Assembly (NCBI RefSeq): GCF_014211915.1 | Contig: NZ_CP060040.1 | Coordinates: forward strand, 2,480,001-2,544,000 | Direction: 5' to 3' | Length of the DNA stretch: 64,000 nt | From: Burkholderia cenocepacia | GTDB taxonomy: Bacteria > Pseudomonadota > Gammaproteobacteria > Burkholderiales > Burkholderiaceae | Part shown: positions 35,167 through 42,527 of the stretch, piece after piece | Numbering within the stretch: the stretch's first letter is position 1 | Layout: each line of letters opens with the position of its first letter | Translations under genes and position numbers: made by a program | Notes under the pieces: generated by a model | What the model was told of the DNA's origin: nothing | The model's database searches: none | The model's input: the letters and a program-made list of their open reading frames with translations, nothing else

Positions 35167-35475
35167 TCAGCCGAGCAGGTAGCGCAGCAGGCCGGCCGAC
35201 ACGACGCCGACGATGACGGTCGGCAGGATCGACAGGCGCGTCGCCGCGATGAGCGTGATCGCAAGCGCGAGCAGGTCGGCCGGGCGCGTCGACACGAAGG
35301 CCGGCGCGATCACCGAGATCAGCACGCAGCCCGGCACGTTCTCCATCACCGACGCCATCCGCGGGCTCAGCGTGCGGTTGCGCAGCAACACGTAGCCGAG
35401 GATGCGCGACAGGTAGGTGGTCGACGCCATCAGCACGATCGTCGCGACAGTGCCGAAATCCGGAAGCTCAGGCAT
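35167..35475 (-). CDS. azlD: AzlD-family branched-chain amino-acid exporter subunit
   Basis: A 102-residue small membrane protein with three hydrophobic segments (VATIVLMASTTYLSRILGYVLL, VLISVIAPAFV, LALAITLIAATRLSILPTVIVGVVSAGLLRY). The TYLSR motif and the length are those of AzlD, the small subunit of the AzlCD branched-chain amino-acid exporter. The start overlaps the end of azlC by 8 bp, indicating coupling. A terminator follows. Confidence 0.88.
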   Translation of the reverse strand: MPELPDFGTVATIVLMASTTYLSRILGYVLLRNRTLSPRMASVMENVPGCVLISVIAPAFVSTRPADLLALAITLIAATRLSILPTVIVGVVSAGLLRYLLG

Positions 35476-36202
35476 CGCGCGGCTCCCACAGCAGTGCGGC
35501 GATCAGCCCCGCGCAGGCGCCGGCCGCGACGTACCACGCGCCGGGCAGCGCGAGATGGGTAGCCGCCGCGACGACGAGGCTCACGAACCACGGACCGCTC
35601 GCGCGCACCCCTTTCCACATCCCGCGCAGCAGCACCAGAAACACGGCCGTGAACGCCATGTCGAAGCCGTACTGTTCGACGTCGCCGATCGTCGGGCCGA
35701 CCGCCGCGCCGAGCGTCGTCATCGAGATCCACGTCAGGTAGAGCCCGATGCAGATGCCCGCGTAATAGGGCACGCTGATGTGCGTGGCCGAGCGCTCGCG
35801 CGCGTCGGCGAGCGACATCGCCCAGCTCTCGTCGCACATGAAGAACAGCGCGACGAACGCGCGGCGGCACGGCAGGCGGCGGATATACGGCTCGAACGCG
35901 GCGCCCATCAGGATGTGGCGCGAATTCACGAGGAACGACATCGCGACGATCAGCGCGATGTGCGGCGGCGACGTCCACAGATGGATCGCCGCGAATTCGG
36001 AGCCGCCGCCGAAGTTCAGGCCCGTCATCATCGGCACCTCGAACAGGCTCAGCCCTTTCTGCGCGGCCTGCGCGCCCAGCACCAGCGCGAACGGCACGAA
36101 ACCCAGCATGACGGGCAGCGCCGCGCGCAAACCGCGACCCATCTCGGCGACATAGGCGGGCTTGTCGCGAAGCCCGGACGACGTTGAAACGCTACTGCTC
36201 AT
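35468..36202 (-). CDS. azlC: AzlC-family branched-chain amino-acid exporter subunit
   Basis: A 244-residue membrane protein; start at the ATG at 36200-36202 after GGAGGAGTG. Family motifs include GLRAALPVMLGFVPFALVLGAQAAQKG, SEFAAIHLW and LVNSRHILMGAAFEPYI. Together with AzlD it exports branched-chain amino acids or their analogues. An Lrp-type regulator is divergently encoded 126 bp away, which matches the classic Lrp-AzlCD pairing. Confidence 0.9.
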   Translation of the reverse strand: MSSSVSTSSGLRDKPAYVAEMGRGLRAALPVMLGFVPFALVLGAQAAQKGLSLFEVPMMTGLNFGGGSEFAAIHLWTSPPHIALIVAMSFLVNSRHILMGAAFEPYIRRLPCRRAFVALFFMCDESWAMSLADARERSATHISVPYYAGICIGLYLTWISMTTLGAAVGPTIGDVEQYGFDMAFTAVFLVLLRGMWKGVRASGPWFVSLVVAAATHLALPGAWYVAAGACAGLIAALLWEPRDA

Positions 36203-36327
36203 CACTCCTCCTTCGGGGGAGGGATTGTCTGCTTTTTTGACTCGAATCGGGTTGCGTTGTCGCCAGATTTTTCTCAAAATTTGGCATCGAACGCGTGATA
36301 CGCGAATTTTTTGGAATCGGATGCCAC

Positions 36328-36786
36328 ATGAAGCTTGACGCTATCGACCGCCGGATCCTGAGCGCGCTGCAGCGCGACGGCCGCATGCAGAACGTGGAAC
36401 TCGCGCACGAGGTCGGGCTGTCGCCGTCGCCGTGCCTGCGGCGCGTGCGGCTCCTCGAGGAAGCCGGCGTGATCGAGAAATATGTGGCCGTGCTGAACCC
36501 GGCGAAGGTCGGCAAGGGGCTGACGATCTTCACGCGCGTGTGGCTGAAGGGGCAGGACGCGGAATCGGTGAACCGTTTCGCCGAGGCCGTCCAGCAGATG
36601 CCGGAAGTCGTCGAATGCCACCTGATGGCCGGCGACTGCGATTTCCTGCTGCGCGTCGTCGCGGCCGACATCGACGATTACCGGCGCTTTCAGATGGAAT
36701 ACCTGACGCGCATCCCCGGCGTGCTCAGCGTGAAGACCGACATTCCGATGCAGAAGGTCAAGCTCACGTCGGCGCTACCCACCTGA
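36328..36786 (+). CDS. Lrp/AsnC-family regulator
   Basis: A 152-residue regulator; start at the ATG at 36328. The HTH reads DAIDRRILSALQRDGRMQNVELAHEVGLSPSPCLRRVRLLEEAGVI, followed by the RAM ligand domain (VVECHLMAGDCDFLLRVVAADIDDYRRF). It is most like the Lrp/BkdR branch that senses leucine or other branched-chain amino acids. The divergent azlCD operon is the obvious target. Confidence 0.92.
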   Translation: MKLDAIDRRILSALQRDGRMQNVELAHEVGLSPSPCLRRVRLLEEAGVIEKYVAVLNPAKVGKGLTIFTRVWLKGQDAESVNRFAEAVQQMPEVVECHLMAGDCDFLLRVVAADIDDYRRFQMEYLTRIPGVLSVKTDIPMQKVKLTSALPT

Positions 36787-37021
36787 AGCGGGGCGACGCG
36801 CGGGGCGCGTGACGATGCGTCGACGACGAGCGGTCATTGCACGGTGACAATCGCCCGATACACTGACGGAGTGAGTCGCATCGCCTGCATTGCCGGCACG
36901 GTCATGCGGTGTTCGATGTGCAAGCAACTAACGGTCAATGCCGACGCGCTCGGCCGAGCGGCGCTGCGTTGCGCGCCGGGTTACGCGTCGCGCGAATGCG
37001 TTTCTTCCTGTCGAGCCCTAC

Positions 37022-37591
37022 ATGCAGCCATTCAATACGCCGTGGAATTCGCTGGAAATCGTCAAGCTCGTGCTCGGCGTGCTGACGCCGTTGTCGGTCG
37101 CGTGTCTCGGCTGGCTCGTCGCGCGCCGGCTGAAGCGGCTCGAGCTCGTGCAGTGGACCAACCAGCGGTTGATCGAGAAGCGGCTCGCGCTGTACGACGC
37201 GGTCGCGCCGCAGCTCAATGCGCTGCTGTGCTTCTACACGTGGATCGGCTACTGGAAGGACATCTCGCCGGACGACGTGATCCGCGCGAAGCGCGACCTC
37301 GACCGCACGTTCCACATCTACCGCTACCTGTTCGACGACGACGTGTACGACGCATATCACACGTTCATCCACGCGCTGTTCGAGATGCATACGGGGCCGG
37401 GCCGCGACGCGCGGATCCGCTCGCTGATCCAGGCGCCCGACGGCGATCGCAGCGTGCACGGTTCGTATGAATGGAAGCCGGTGTGGTCCGAGCGTTTCTC
37501 GACCGCGAATGTCGTGTCGAAGGACGACGTGCTGCGGCATTACACGCGGTTGATGGAGCGGCTGCGCGTGGCGCTGGGGGCGACGCGCTGA
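37022..37591 (+). CDS. Hypothetical membrane-anchored protein
   Basis: A 189-residue protein not recognised by name. The start chosen is the ATG at 37022 (MQPFNTPWNSLEIV); no strong ribosome site was seen, and an upstream start at 36938 is possible. A single N-terminal transmembrane segment (LVLGVLTPLSVACLGWLVARRL) is followed by a helical, charged cytoplasmic part with many aromatic residues (FHIYRYLFDDDVYDAYHTFIHALFEMHTG). Similar short proteins are common in proteobacteria without known function. Confidence 0.65.
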   Translation: MQPFNTPWNSLEIVKLVLGVLTPLSVACLGWLVARRLKRLELVQWTNQRLIEKRLALYDAVAPQLNALLCFYTWIGYWKDISPDDVIRAKRDLDRTFHIYRYLFDDDVYDAYHTFIHALFEMHTGPGRDARIRSLIQAPDGDRSVHGSYEWKPVWSERFSTANVVSKDDVLRHYTRLMERLRVALGATR

Positions 37592-37673
37592 AGGGTTCTG
37601 CGTTTGGGCGCCTCGCGCGTCATGCGGGTATCGAATCCGTCATGGACGGCCGACCGCCTTGAGCGCGCGTGAT

Positions 37674-37961
37674 TCAGGCGAACGAGATCACGAGTGTCTT
37701 GCCGCAAGCCGCCGCATACTTGCGCAGCGTATCGACGGACGGGGAGTGCTGCCCCGTTGCGAGCGCGCGCTCGAGTCGGGTAATGGCGGGCGCTTTCGTG
37801 CCCATGCGTGCCGCCACATCGGCTTGCGACAAGCCCGCTTCTCGCCGCGCAGCCAGCATCGCGTCGAGCAGCGCGAATTCCTCGCGATTCAATCGTTCGT
37901 ATTCCGTGCGCACCGCGGGATCGGCCAGTGCCCGCTCACGCAGTTCCTTATACGTTGCCAT
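37674..37961 (-). CDS. XRE-family antitoxin (HigA-like)
   Basis: A 95-residue protein with an N-terminal helical segment and a C-terminal HTH (MLAARREAGLSQADVAARMGTKAPAITRLERALATGQHSPSVDTLRKYAAACGKTL). It is the second gene of the module, starting 14 bp inside the end of the toxin gene. This toxin-first order is typical of HigBA-type systems. It should neutralise the toxin and repress the shared promoter. Confidence 0.88.
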   Translation of the reverse strand: MATYKELRERALADPAVRTEYERLNREEFALLDAMLAARREAGLSQADVAARMGTKAPAITRLERALATGQHSPSVDTLRKYAAACGKTLVISFA

Positions 37962-38289
37962 CTCGAACCTCCTTCAAGCGACGACGCGCGATTTCCAGTT
38001 CCTTCAGCGGCGTCCTTGGCGTCTTCTTCACGAAACAGTGGAGCATGACGATTCGGCGTTCGACGATCGCGCAGTAAAACACCCGCGCAATACCTTCCGC
38101 GCCTTTCAGTCGCCTCTCATACAGGCCGTTTCCCATCGATTGGGAGTGCGGCTCCCCGAGATTCGGGCCGTACCGTTCCATGCGGTCCGCGAGTGCAAAG
38201 TACCGGGCAAGCAGAGTCGTCGGCAATGACGCTACGCCTGCCGCTACACGCTCATTGAAGAACGGGATCTCGTAACCATGAGTCGGCAT
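37948..38289 (-). CDS. HigB/RelE-like toxin (phage-derived Gp49-like)
   Basis: A 113-residue protein from the ATG at 38287-38289. The sequence LADRMERYGPNLGEPHSQSMGNGLYERRLKGAEGIARVFYCAIVERRIVMLHCFVKKTPRTPLKELEIARRR is the RelE-superfamily Gp49-like profile, with the typical L-x-E-R/L-R and F-x-K-K-x-x-x-T-P motifs. It should be a ribosome-dependent mRNase. There is no ribosome site before the ATG; an AT-rich inverted repeat lies immediately upstream. Confidence 0.88.
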   Translation of the reverse strand: MPTHGYEIPFFNERVAAGVASLPTTLLARYFALADRMERYGPNLGEPHSQSMGNGLYERRLKGAEGIARVFYCAIVERRIVMLHCFVKKTPRTPLKELEIARRRLKEVRDGNV

Positions 38290-38290
38290 A

Positions 38291-38306
38291 GTAACAAATA
38301 TGTTAT
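38291..38306. promoter_or_regulatory. Operator/promoter of the HigBA-type module
   Basis: TAACA-AATA-TGTTA (38292-38305) lies directly before the toxin ATG in an AT-rich stretch containing TATAAC on the minus strand. It is the expected autoregulatory position. Confidence 0.45.
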
Positions 38307-38415
38307 ATCGATACAAGAACGGTGACCGACCGCGGAAGCGGACACAGGCGGTGGGTCAGAAGTGAGGGGAGTTCGCGACCGTACTTCTTCGGTCGGAGAG
38401 ATCGGTGGGGAGGTG

Positions 38416-38448
38416 CGGACCCGAATGCGCTCGGGAAATTCGGGTCCG
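38416..38448 (-). terminator. Hairpin downstream of the LysE gene
   Basis: CGGACCCGAAT (38416-38426) and ATTCGGGTCCG (38438-38448) form a perfect 11-bp stem with an 11-nt loop, 56 bp after the LysE-type gene on its strand. No T-tract follows, so it may act in 3'-end formation or only as mRNA structure. Confidence 0.4.
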
Positions 38449-38503
38449 GAAAGCAGTGTGGCCGAGTATCAGGGTGGACTGGGCGCCAGTAAATCGCGAC
38501 GGG

Positions 38504-39136
38504 TTAGTTCCGCCCCGCCATCGCGAGCCGCGCCGCCAGCCCCACGAACACCGACCCCAGCAGATACTGCGGCACTTTCGACGGCCGGCGGCGCGCGCCG
38601 ATCCGCTGGCTCAGCCGGCTCGCGGAGAGAATCACCGCGCCGTTCACGACGAGTCCGATCAGGTTGAGCACCGTCGCCAGCACGAGAATCTGCACGGCGA
38701 TCGAGCCCTGCTCGGGCCGCACGAACTGCGGGAACAGCGCGAGCACGAACAACGCCATCTTCGGGTTCAGCAGGTTGGTCGTCAGCCCCTGGCGAAAGAT
38801 CGTCGCAGTCGAATGGCGACGTTGCGACGCGACGGGCGACAGCGCGGTCGCGTCCGAACGGAACGTCTTCCAGGCGAGATACAGCAGATACGCGGCGCCG
38901 GCGAAGCGCACGACGTCATACGCGAGCGGCACCGCGACGAAGAGCTGCGACAGACCGAACGCGGCCGCGAGCGCATGACAGTAGGTGCCGGCCTGAATGC
39001 CCGCGAGCGTCGCGAAGCCGGCGCGCCGGCCCTGGCTCACGCTGCGGGACGCGATCAGCAACATGTCGGGGCCGGGCGTGATGGTCAGCGCGAGACACGC
39101 GCCGGAGAACAGCGCGAGCGTGGAGAGGTCGATCAT
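38504..39136 (-). CDS. LysE/RhtB-family amino-acid exporter
   Basis: A 210-residue inner-membrane exporter with six hydrophobic helices. Family motifs are LALTITPGPDMLLIASRSVSQGRRAGFATLAGIQAG and TTNLLNPKMALFVLALFPQFV. Members export homoserine, threonine, lysine or related amino acids. The substrate is not determined by the sequence. A hairpin follows the gene. Confidence 0.9.
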   Translation of the reverse strand: MIDLSTLALFSGACLALTITPGPDMLLIASRSVSQGRRAGFATLAGIQAGTYCHALAAAFGLSQLFVAVPLAYDVVRFAGAAYLLYLAWKTFRSDATALSPVASQRRHSTATIFRQGLTTNLLNPKMALFVLALFPQFVRPEQGSIAVQILVLATVLNLIGLVVNGAVILSASRLSQRIGARRRPSKVPQYLLGSVFVGLAARLAMAGRN

Positions 39137-39277
39137 GGCAGTCCCTTTTGCTGGTGCGGCGTAAAAGGGAACTCAGTTTAGGAGGGCGCGCGAGGCCGGT
39201 CAATCGAGCGAACGGACGATGGCCGGACGGCACGGATCGCGTGCGCATGCATCGCGCATGCGCCGCCTGCACGCCGC

Positions 39278-40147
39278 TCACCGCTTGCGACAGGCAACCT
39301 GATAGTCGATCACGGTGTTCTCGGAAGGCCGGTCCGGCTCGCCGCCCACCGTCGTCACGCCGAGCACGCCGGCCGCATTCCGGTAGCGCAGCGCGCAATA
39401 TCCGACGCCGGTGCCCGAACATGCTTCGGCTTCGACGATGCCGTGCTTCGCGAGCGTCGCCGCGCCGTCCATCGCATCCGGCTTCTCGCGCGGTCGCAGC
39501 GGTTGCCAGCCATGCGCGATCAGGATTCGCCGTGCCACGTCGAGCGGCTTGCCATACACGTTCGGCACGACCGCGCGGCCGTCGCAGAACGCGCGCTCGG
39601 CTGCGACGCGGGTCAGCCGCAGGCCGCCGCTTGCTTCATGCAGCTCGCCGACGGGTGCACCGGGGCCGTTGCCGCCCCACACGAGCAGCGCGCCGTTTTC
39701 CATGCGGTCGACCGAGCCGAGCTGCCAGCCCGCCTTGCGTGCCGTATAGCCGAGCGCGACGAGCGTCGTGCCGTCGAATACGCCGATATTGCCGTTGCGC
39801 ACGAAGCAGATCGCGCTCGTGCCGGCGTTGAATCCGCTCGCGAAGGTCACGACCGTGTAGCGGCCGAGCGGCGCCTCGGACGTCACGATCCAGTTGCGCT
39901 GCGCGACTTCGCGGCCGGCCGCCGTGGTCGCTTTCGCGCGATATTGCGTGCAGAACGGATCGAGCGAACCGCTTTCAGGCGAGTGCGGCAGCGTGCCGAG
40001 CGGCACGAGCGACGCCCCGGCGATATCGGAGGCCGTGCGCAGCGGCTCGGCCGATGCCGTGCCGCCGAACGGGGTACCGGCAAATATCGCGATCGAAACG
40101 ATCGAAGCAAGATGGCGGGTGAACGGTGAGGCAACGGAAAGAAACAC
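39278..40147 (-). CDS. Hypothetical exported protein
   Basis: A 289-residue protein with a probable signal peptide (MFLSVASPFTRHLASIVSIAIFAGTPFGGTASA). The mature part has Cys at several positions (DPFCTQYR, AICFVRNG, RAFCDGRA, EACSGTGVGYC, VACRKR), compatible with disulfides in the periplasm. Residues about 195-225 (VVPNVYGKPLDVARRILIAHGWQPL) resemble a PASTA-like segment. I do not recognise the family, and the gene has no operon partner. Confidence 0.65.
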   Translation of the reverse strand: MFLSVASPFTRHLASIVSIAIFAGTPFGGTASAEPLRTASDIAGASLVPLGTLPHSPESGSLDPFCTQYRAKATTAAGREVAQRNWIVTSEAPLGRYTVVTFASGFNAGTSAICFVRNGNIGVFDGTTLVALGYTARKAGWQLGSVDRMENGALLVWGGNGPGAPVGELHEASGGLRLTRVAAERAFCDGRAVVPNVYGKPLDVARRILIAHGWQPLRPREKPDAMDGAATLAKHGIVEAEACSGTGVGYCALRYRNAAGVLGVTTVGGEPDRPSENTVIDYQVACRKR

Positions 40148-40256
40148 GCGGGCTTGCTCCGGGGAAAGTGGGACGGGCGTGGCAATCGTCTTTTTCGCCC
40201 GTCAGTCAAAGTCGCGCGCATCGCCCGGCGGCACGCGCGCGCATTTCATCGCCGAC

Positions 40257-40589
40257 TCAGCCTTTCGCGACCACGTCGATGCGCAGCGCTTCGCCGCCCG
40301 CGACGATCGCCAGCAGACGATCGACGTTCGGGTGCGTGCCCGGACGATTGCGCGCGTCGGCCGTATGCTCCGCGAACACCGCGAGGCCGTGCTCGGCCGC
40401 TTTCGCGTCGAGCGTGCCGAATGCCTGCTTCAGATAGTGGTACACCGCGAGCGAGCCCTGCTTGCCCGGCTGGTTCTCGATGGTCGCGACCACGTCGCCG
40501 TTCGCGCCGACGAGATCGATGCGCGCGATGCCGTCGATGGCCGGCAGTTGCGCGAGGTTGTCCTTGAATACTTCGGTCGGTTGAATCAC
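40257..40589 (-). CDS. DUF2322-like conserved protein
   Basis: A 110-residue cytoplasmic protein. The start chosen is the GTG at 40587-40589, with GGAG about 10 nt upstream; no suitable ATG is close. The segment IDLVGANGDVVATIENQPGKQGSLAVYHYLKQAFGTLDAKAAEHGLAVFAEHTADARNRPGTHPNVDRLL matches my recollection of the DUF2322 family, a short conserved proteobacterial family of unknown function. No operon partner is evident. Confidence 0.65.
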   Translation of the reverse strand: MIQPTEVFKDNLAQLPAIDGIARIDLVGANGDVVATIENQPGKQGSLAVYHYLKQAFGTLDAKAAEHGLAVFAEHTADARNRPGTHPNVDRLLAIVAGGEALRIDVVAKG

Positions 40590-40642
40590 TGAAAACACTC
40601 CGTCGGTTCGGTCATGGGCCAAGGTGCGTGGCCGGCCGTATC

Positions 40643-40762
40643 TTATCCGATCGGCTTGGGCGCGCCGGCCCGCGTGCCCGCGCCGGCCGTGCGCCACGCG
40701 AGCGCCGCGCCCGCGAGCGGCAGCATCGCAACGCCGAATACCGCGCCGATCATCCGCGCCAT
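40643..40762 (-). CDS. Possible small membrane protein (39 aa)
   Basis: ATG at 40760-40762 to TAA at 40643-40645, encoding MARMIGAVFGVAMLPLAG and a short basic, Gly/Ala/Pro-rich tail. One hydrophobic segment is present. No clear ribosome site is seen. It lies 34 bp after the flavin-reductase gene on the same strand. It may be a real small protein or a chance open frame. Confidence 0.3.
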   Translation of the reverse strand: MARMIGAVFGVAMLPLAGAALAWRTAGAGTRAGAPKPIG

Positions 40763-40796
40763 GTTCTCATGTTCATCAGCGACGCCGCGTGCGGCG

Positions 40797-41501
40797 TCAT
40801 GACCGTCCGGTACCGGTCAGCATGCCCGCCTCGCGCGAGCGCTCGATGTCGGGGCTGCGATACGCGTGTTCGGGAATCTCGGCGAGCCGCGACGCATGCA
40901 CCTGCCGCGGCGCCAGCCCGTAGAACTTCTGGAAACTCATGATCAGCGGCGACCACTTGTCCGGATCGATGCGATCCGGATGACCGTCCATCAGCAGGTC
41001 GGGATGCGCGTGCACGCGCTGGATGCGCACCTCGAACACGCGGATGCGGCCGCGCAGGTCTGGCAGGTCGTCGCCGATGCCGTGCGTGGCTGCGACGACC
41101 GCCTCCATATGCACCGGGCATTCGAGCGCGCGCGGCGGTGCGACCGTGTGCGACGCGGCCTCGGTGAACCCGGCCGTGCCGAACTTGTCGGGTTCGAATA
41201 CGTAGCCTTTCGCGCGCTTGCCGTCGGGCACCGGGTACGTGCCGGTCGTGCGCGCGATCCGGTCGACCGCGTCGGCCTGCGCCGACGACGGCAGGTTCAG
41301 CACGCATTCGCCGGTGCGCAGCAGGTTGCGGGTGGTCTGCGAGCTGGCGGCGATGCCGATCACGCCACGCCAGCCGAGCCAGAACGCCGACGAGATCGGC
41401 GCGAGATTGGCCGTGCCGTTTTCGTTCAGCGTGCTCACCAGCACGACGGGCGTGCCGAAGTACAGGATGTTCGGTTCGGTGACGCAATGCGGCGCATTCA
41501 T
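40797..41501 (-). CDS. Flavin-reductase-like (FMN-binding split barrel) protein
   Basis: A 234-residue protein; start at the ATG at 41499-41501. The N-terminal ILYFGTPVVLVSTLNENGTANLAPISSAFWLGWRGVIGIAASSQTTRNLLRTGECVLNLPS is the flavin_reduct/DIM6-NTAB domain, which binds FMN. The C-terminal part is specific to a subgroup in which metal-free FMN-dependent oxidoreductases act on small molecules. The physiological partner is unknown. No redox partner is adjacent, though a thioredoxin-like gene is divergently encoded 231 bp away. Confidence 0.8.
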   Translation of the reverse strand: MNAPHCVTEPNILYFGTPVVLVSTLNENGTANLAPISSAFWLGWRGVIGIAASSQTTRNLLRTGECVLNLPSSAQADAVDRIARTTGTYPVPDGKRAKGYVFEPDKFGTAGFTEAASHTVAPPRALECPVHMEAVVAATHGIGDDLPDLRGRIRVFEVRIQRVHAHPDLLMDGHPDRIDPDKWSPLIMSFQKFYGLAPRQVHASRLAEIPEHAYRSPDIERSREAGMLTGTGRS

Positions 41502-41732
41502 GGTCGAGTCCTTCGTTGACGGGATCGGTTCCCATGCTGATCCCGTCGCGGCGGCGCGGCGCTCCGAATCTTGTCGTGTCATTCCCGAAGGCGCACAAAA
41601 GAGGGCCGGCGCCGCGCCGGGCCGAGCCGGCAGCACCCGGCCTTTTCCGCTACAGTAAGAAATCGAAGGCCGCACCCGCCCGCATCACGCCGGCGCGTGC
41701 AGTCACGTTCCGCCAACGCACACGAGGGCCTG

Positions 41733-42059
41733 ATGGACACCGAGCAACGCTACACCGCCAACGCGCCGACCCGCGCGGAAGTCGACGCACTGGGCGGCGC
41801 AACCGTCATCGAATTCGGCGCGAACTGGTGCGGAATCTGCGCAGGCGCGCAGCCCGCGATCACGGCGTCGTTCTCCGCGCATCCTGCCGTGCGACACCTG
41901 AAGATCGAGGACGGCCCCGGCCGTCCGCTCGGCCGCTCGTTCGGCGTGAAGCTGTGGCCGACGCTGGTCTTCCTGCGCGATGGGGTCGAAGTCGCGCGCG
42001 TCGTGCGCCCCGCCGACGCGAAACAGATCGAAGCCGACGGCTTCGCCGCGCTGGCCTGA
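41733..42059 (+). CDS. Thioredoxin-family protein
   Basis: A 108-residue thioredoxin-fold protein; start at the ATG at 41733 behind GAGGGCC. The active site is FGANWCGICAGAQP (Cys-Gly-Ile-Cys rather than Cys-Gly-Pro-Cys), and the cis-Pro is in GVKLWPTLVFLRDGVEV. It has no signal peptide and should be cytoplasmic. The CGIC site suggests a redox potential different from thioredoxin 1. It lies 4 bp upstream of the YjbQ-type gene and is probably co-transcribed with it. Confidence 0.88.
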   Translation: MDTEQRYTANAPTRAEVDALGGATVIEFGANWCGICAGAQPAITASFSAHPAVRHLKIEDGPGRPLGRSFGVKLWPTLVFLRDGVEVARVVRPADAKQIEADGFAALA

Positions 42060-42063
42060 GGTC

Positions 42064-42489
42064 ATGGCGATGCAACAGGCCATCACGCACGTCGGCGTCG
42101 ATACGCGCGGCAGCGGCCTCGTCGAAGTCACGCCGCAGGTGCGCGCGTTCGTCGACCAGCAGGCGATCCGCACCGGCCTGCTCACCGTGTTCTGCCGCCA
42201 TACGTCGGCGTCGCTGCTGATCCAGGAGAATGCGGACCCGTCGGTGCAGCGCGATATCGAACGCTATTTCGTGACACTCGCGCCCGAGGACGACACGCGC
42301 TACGAGCACGACACCGAAGGCGCCGACGACATGCCCGCGCATCTGCGCACGGCGCTCACGCAGGTGCAACTGTCGATCCCGGTCGAGCACGGGCGCATGG
42401 TGCTCGGCACGTGGCAGGGGATTTATGTGTTCGAGCATCGCCGCGCGGCGCACCGGCGTGACATCGTGCTGCATCTGATCGGCGAATAA
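42064..42489 (+). CDS. YjbQ/UPF0047-family protein
   Basis: A 141-residue protein of the YjbQ family (secondary thiamine-phosphate synthase). Start at the ATG at 42064. Landmarks are GLLTVFCRHTSASLLIQENADPSVQRDIERYF, the TRYEHDTEGADDMPAHLRTAL segment and the C-terminal GTWQGIYVFEHR. The conserved His and Asp residues form a metal site in solved family members. The biological role is uncertain. It follows the thioredoxin-like gene directly. Confidence 0.9.
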   Translation: MAMQQAITHVGVDTRGSGLVEVTPQVRAFVDQQAIRTGLLTVFCRHTSASLLIQENADPSVQRDIERYFVTLAPEDDTRYEHDTEGADDMPAHLRTALTQVQLSIPVEHGRMVLGTWQGIYVFEHRRAAHRRDIVLHLIGE

Positions 42490-42527
42490 GCGAGCAGACG
42501 AGCGGACGGAAACGCGTGACGCCGCGC

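Noticed and set aside
38287..38316. A TTG start for the HigB-like toxin, nine codons upstream.
   Set aside because: It lies inside the AT-rich promoter/operator repeat, and the downstream ATG matches the family N-terminus better.
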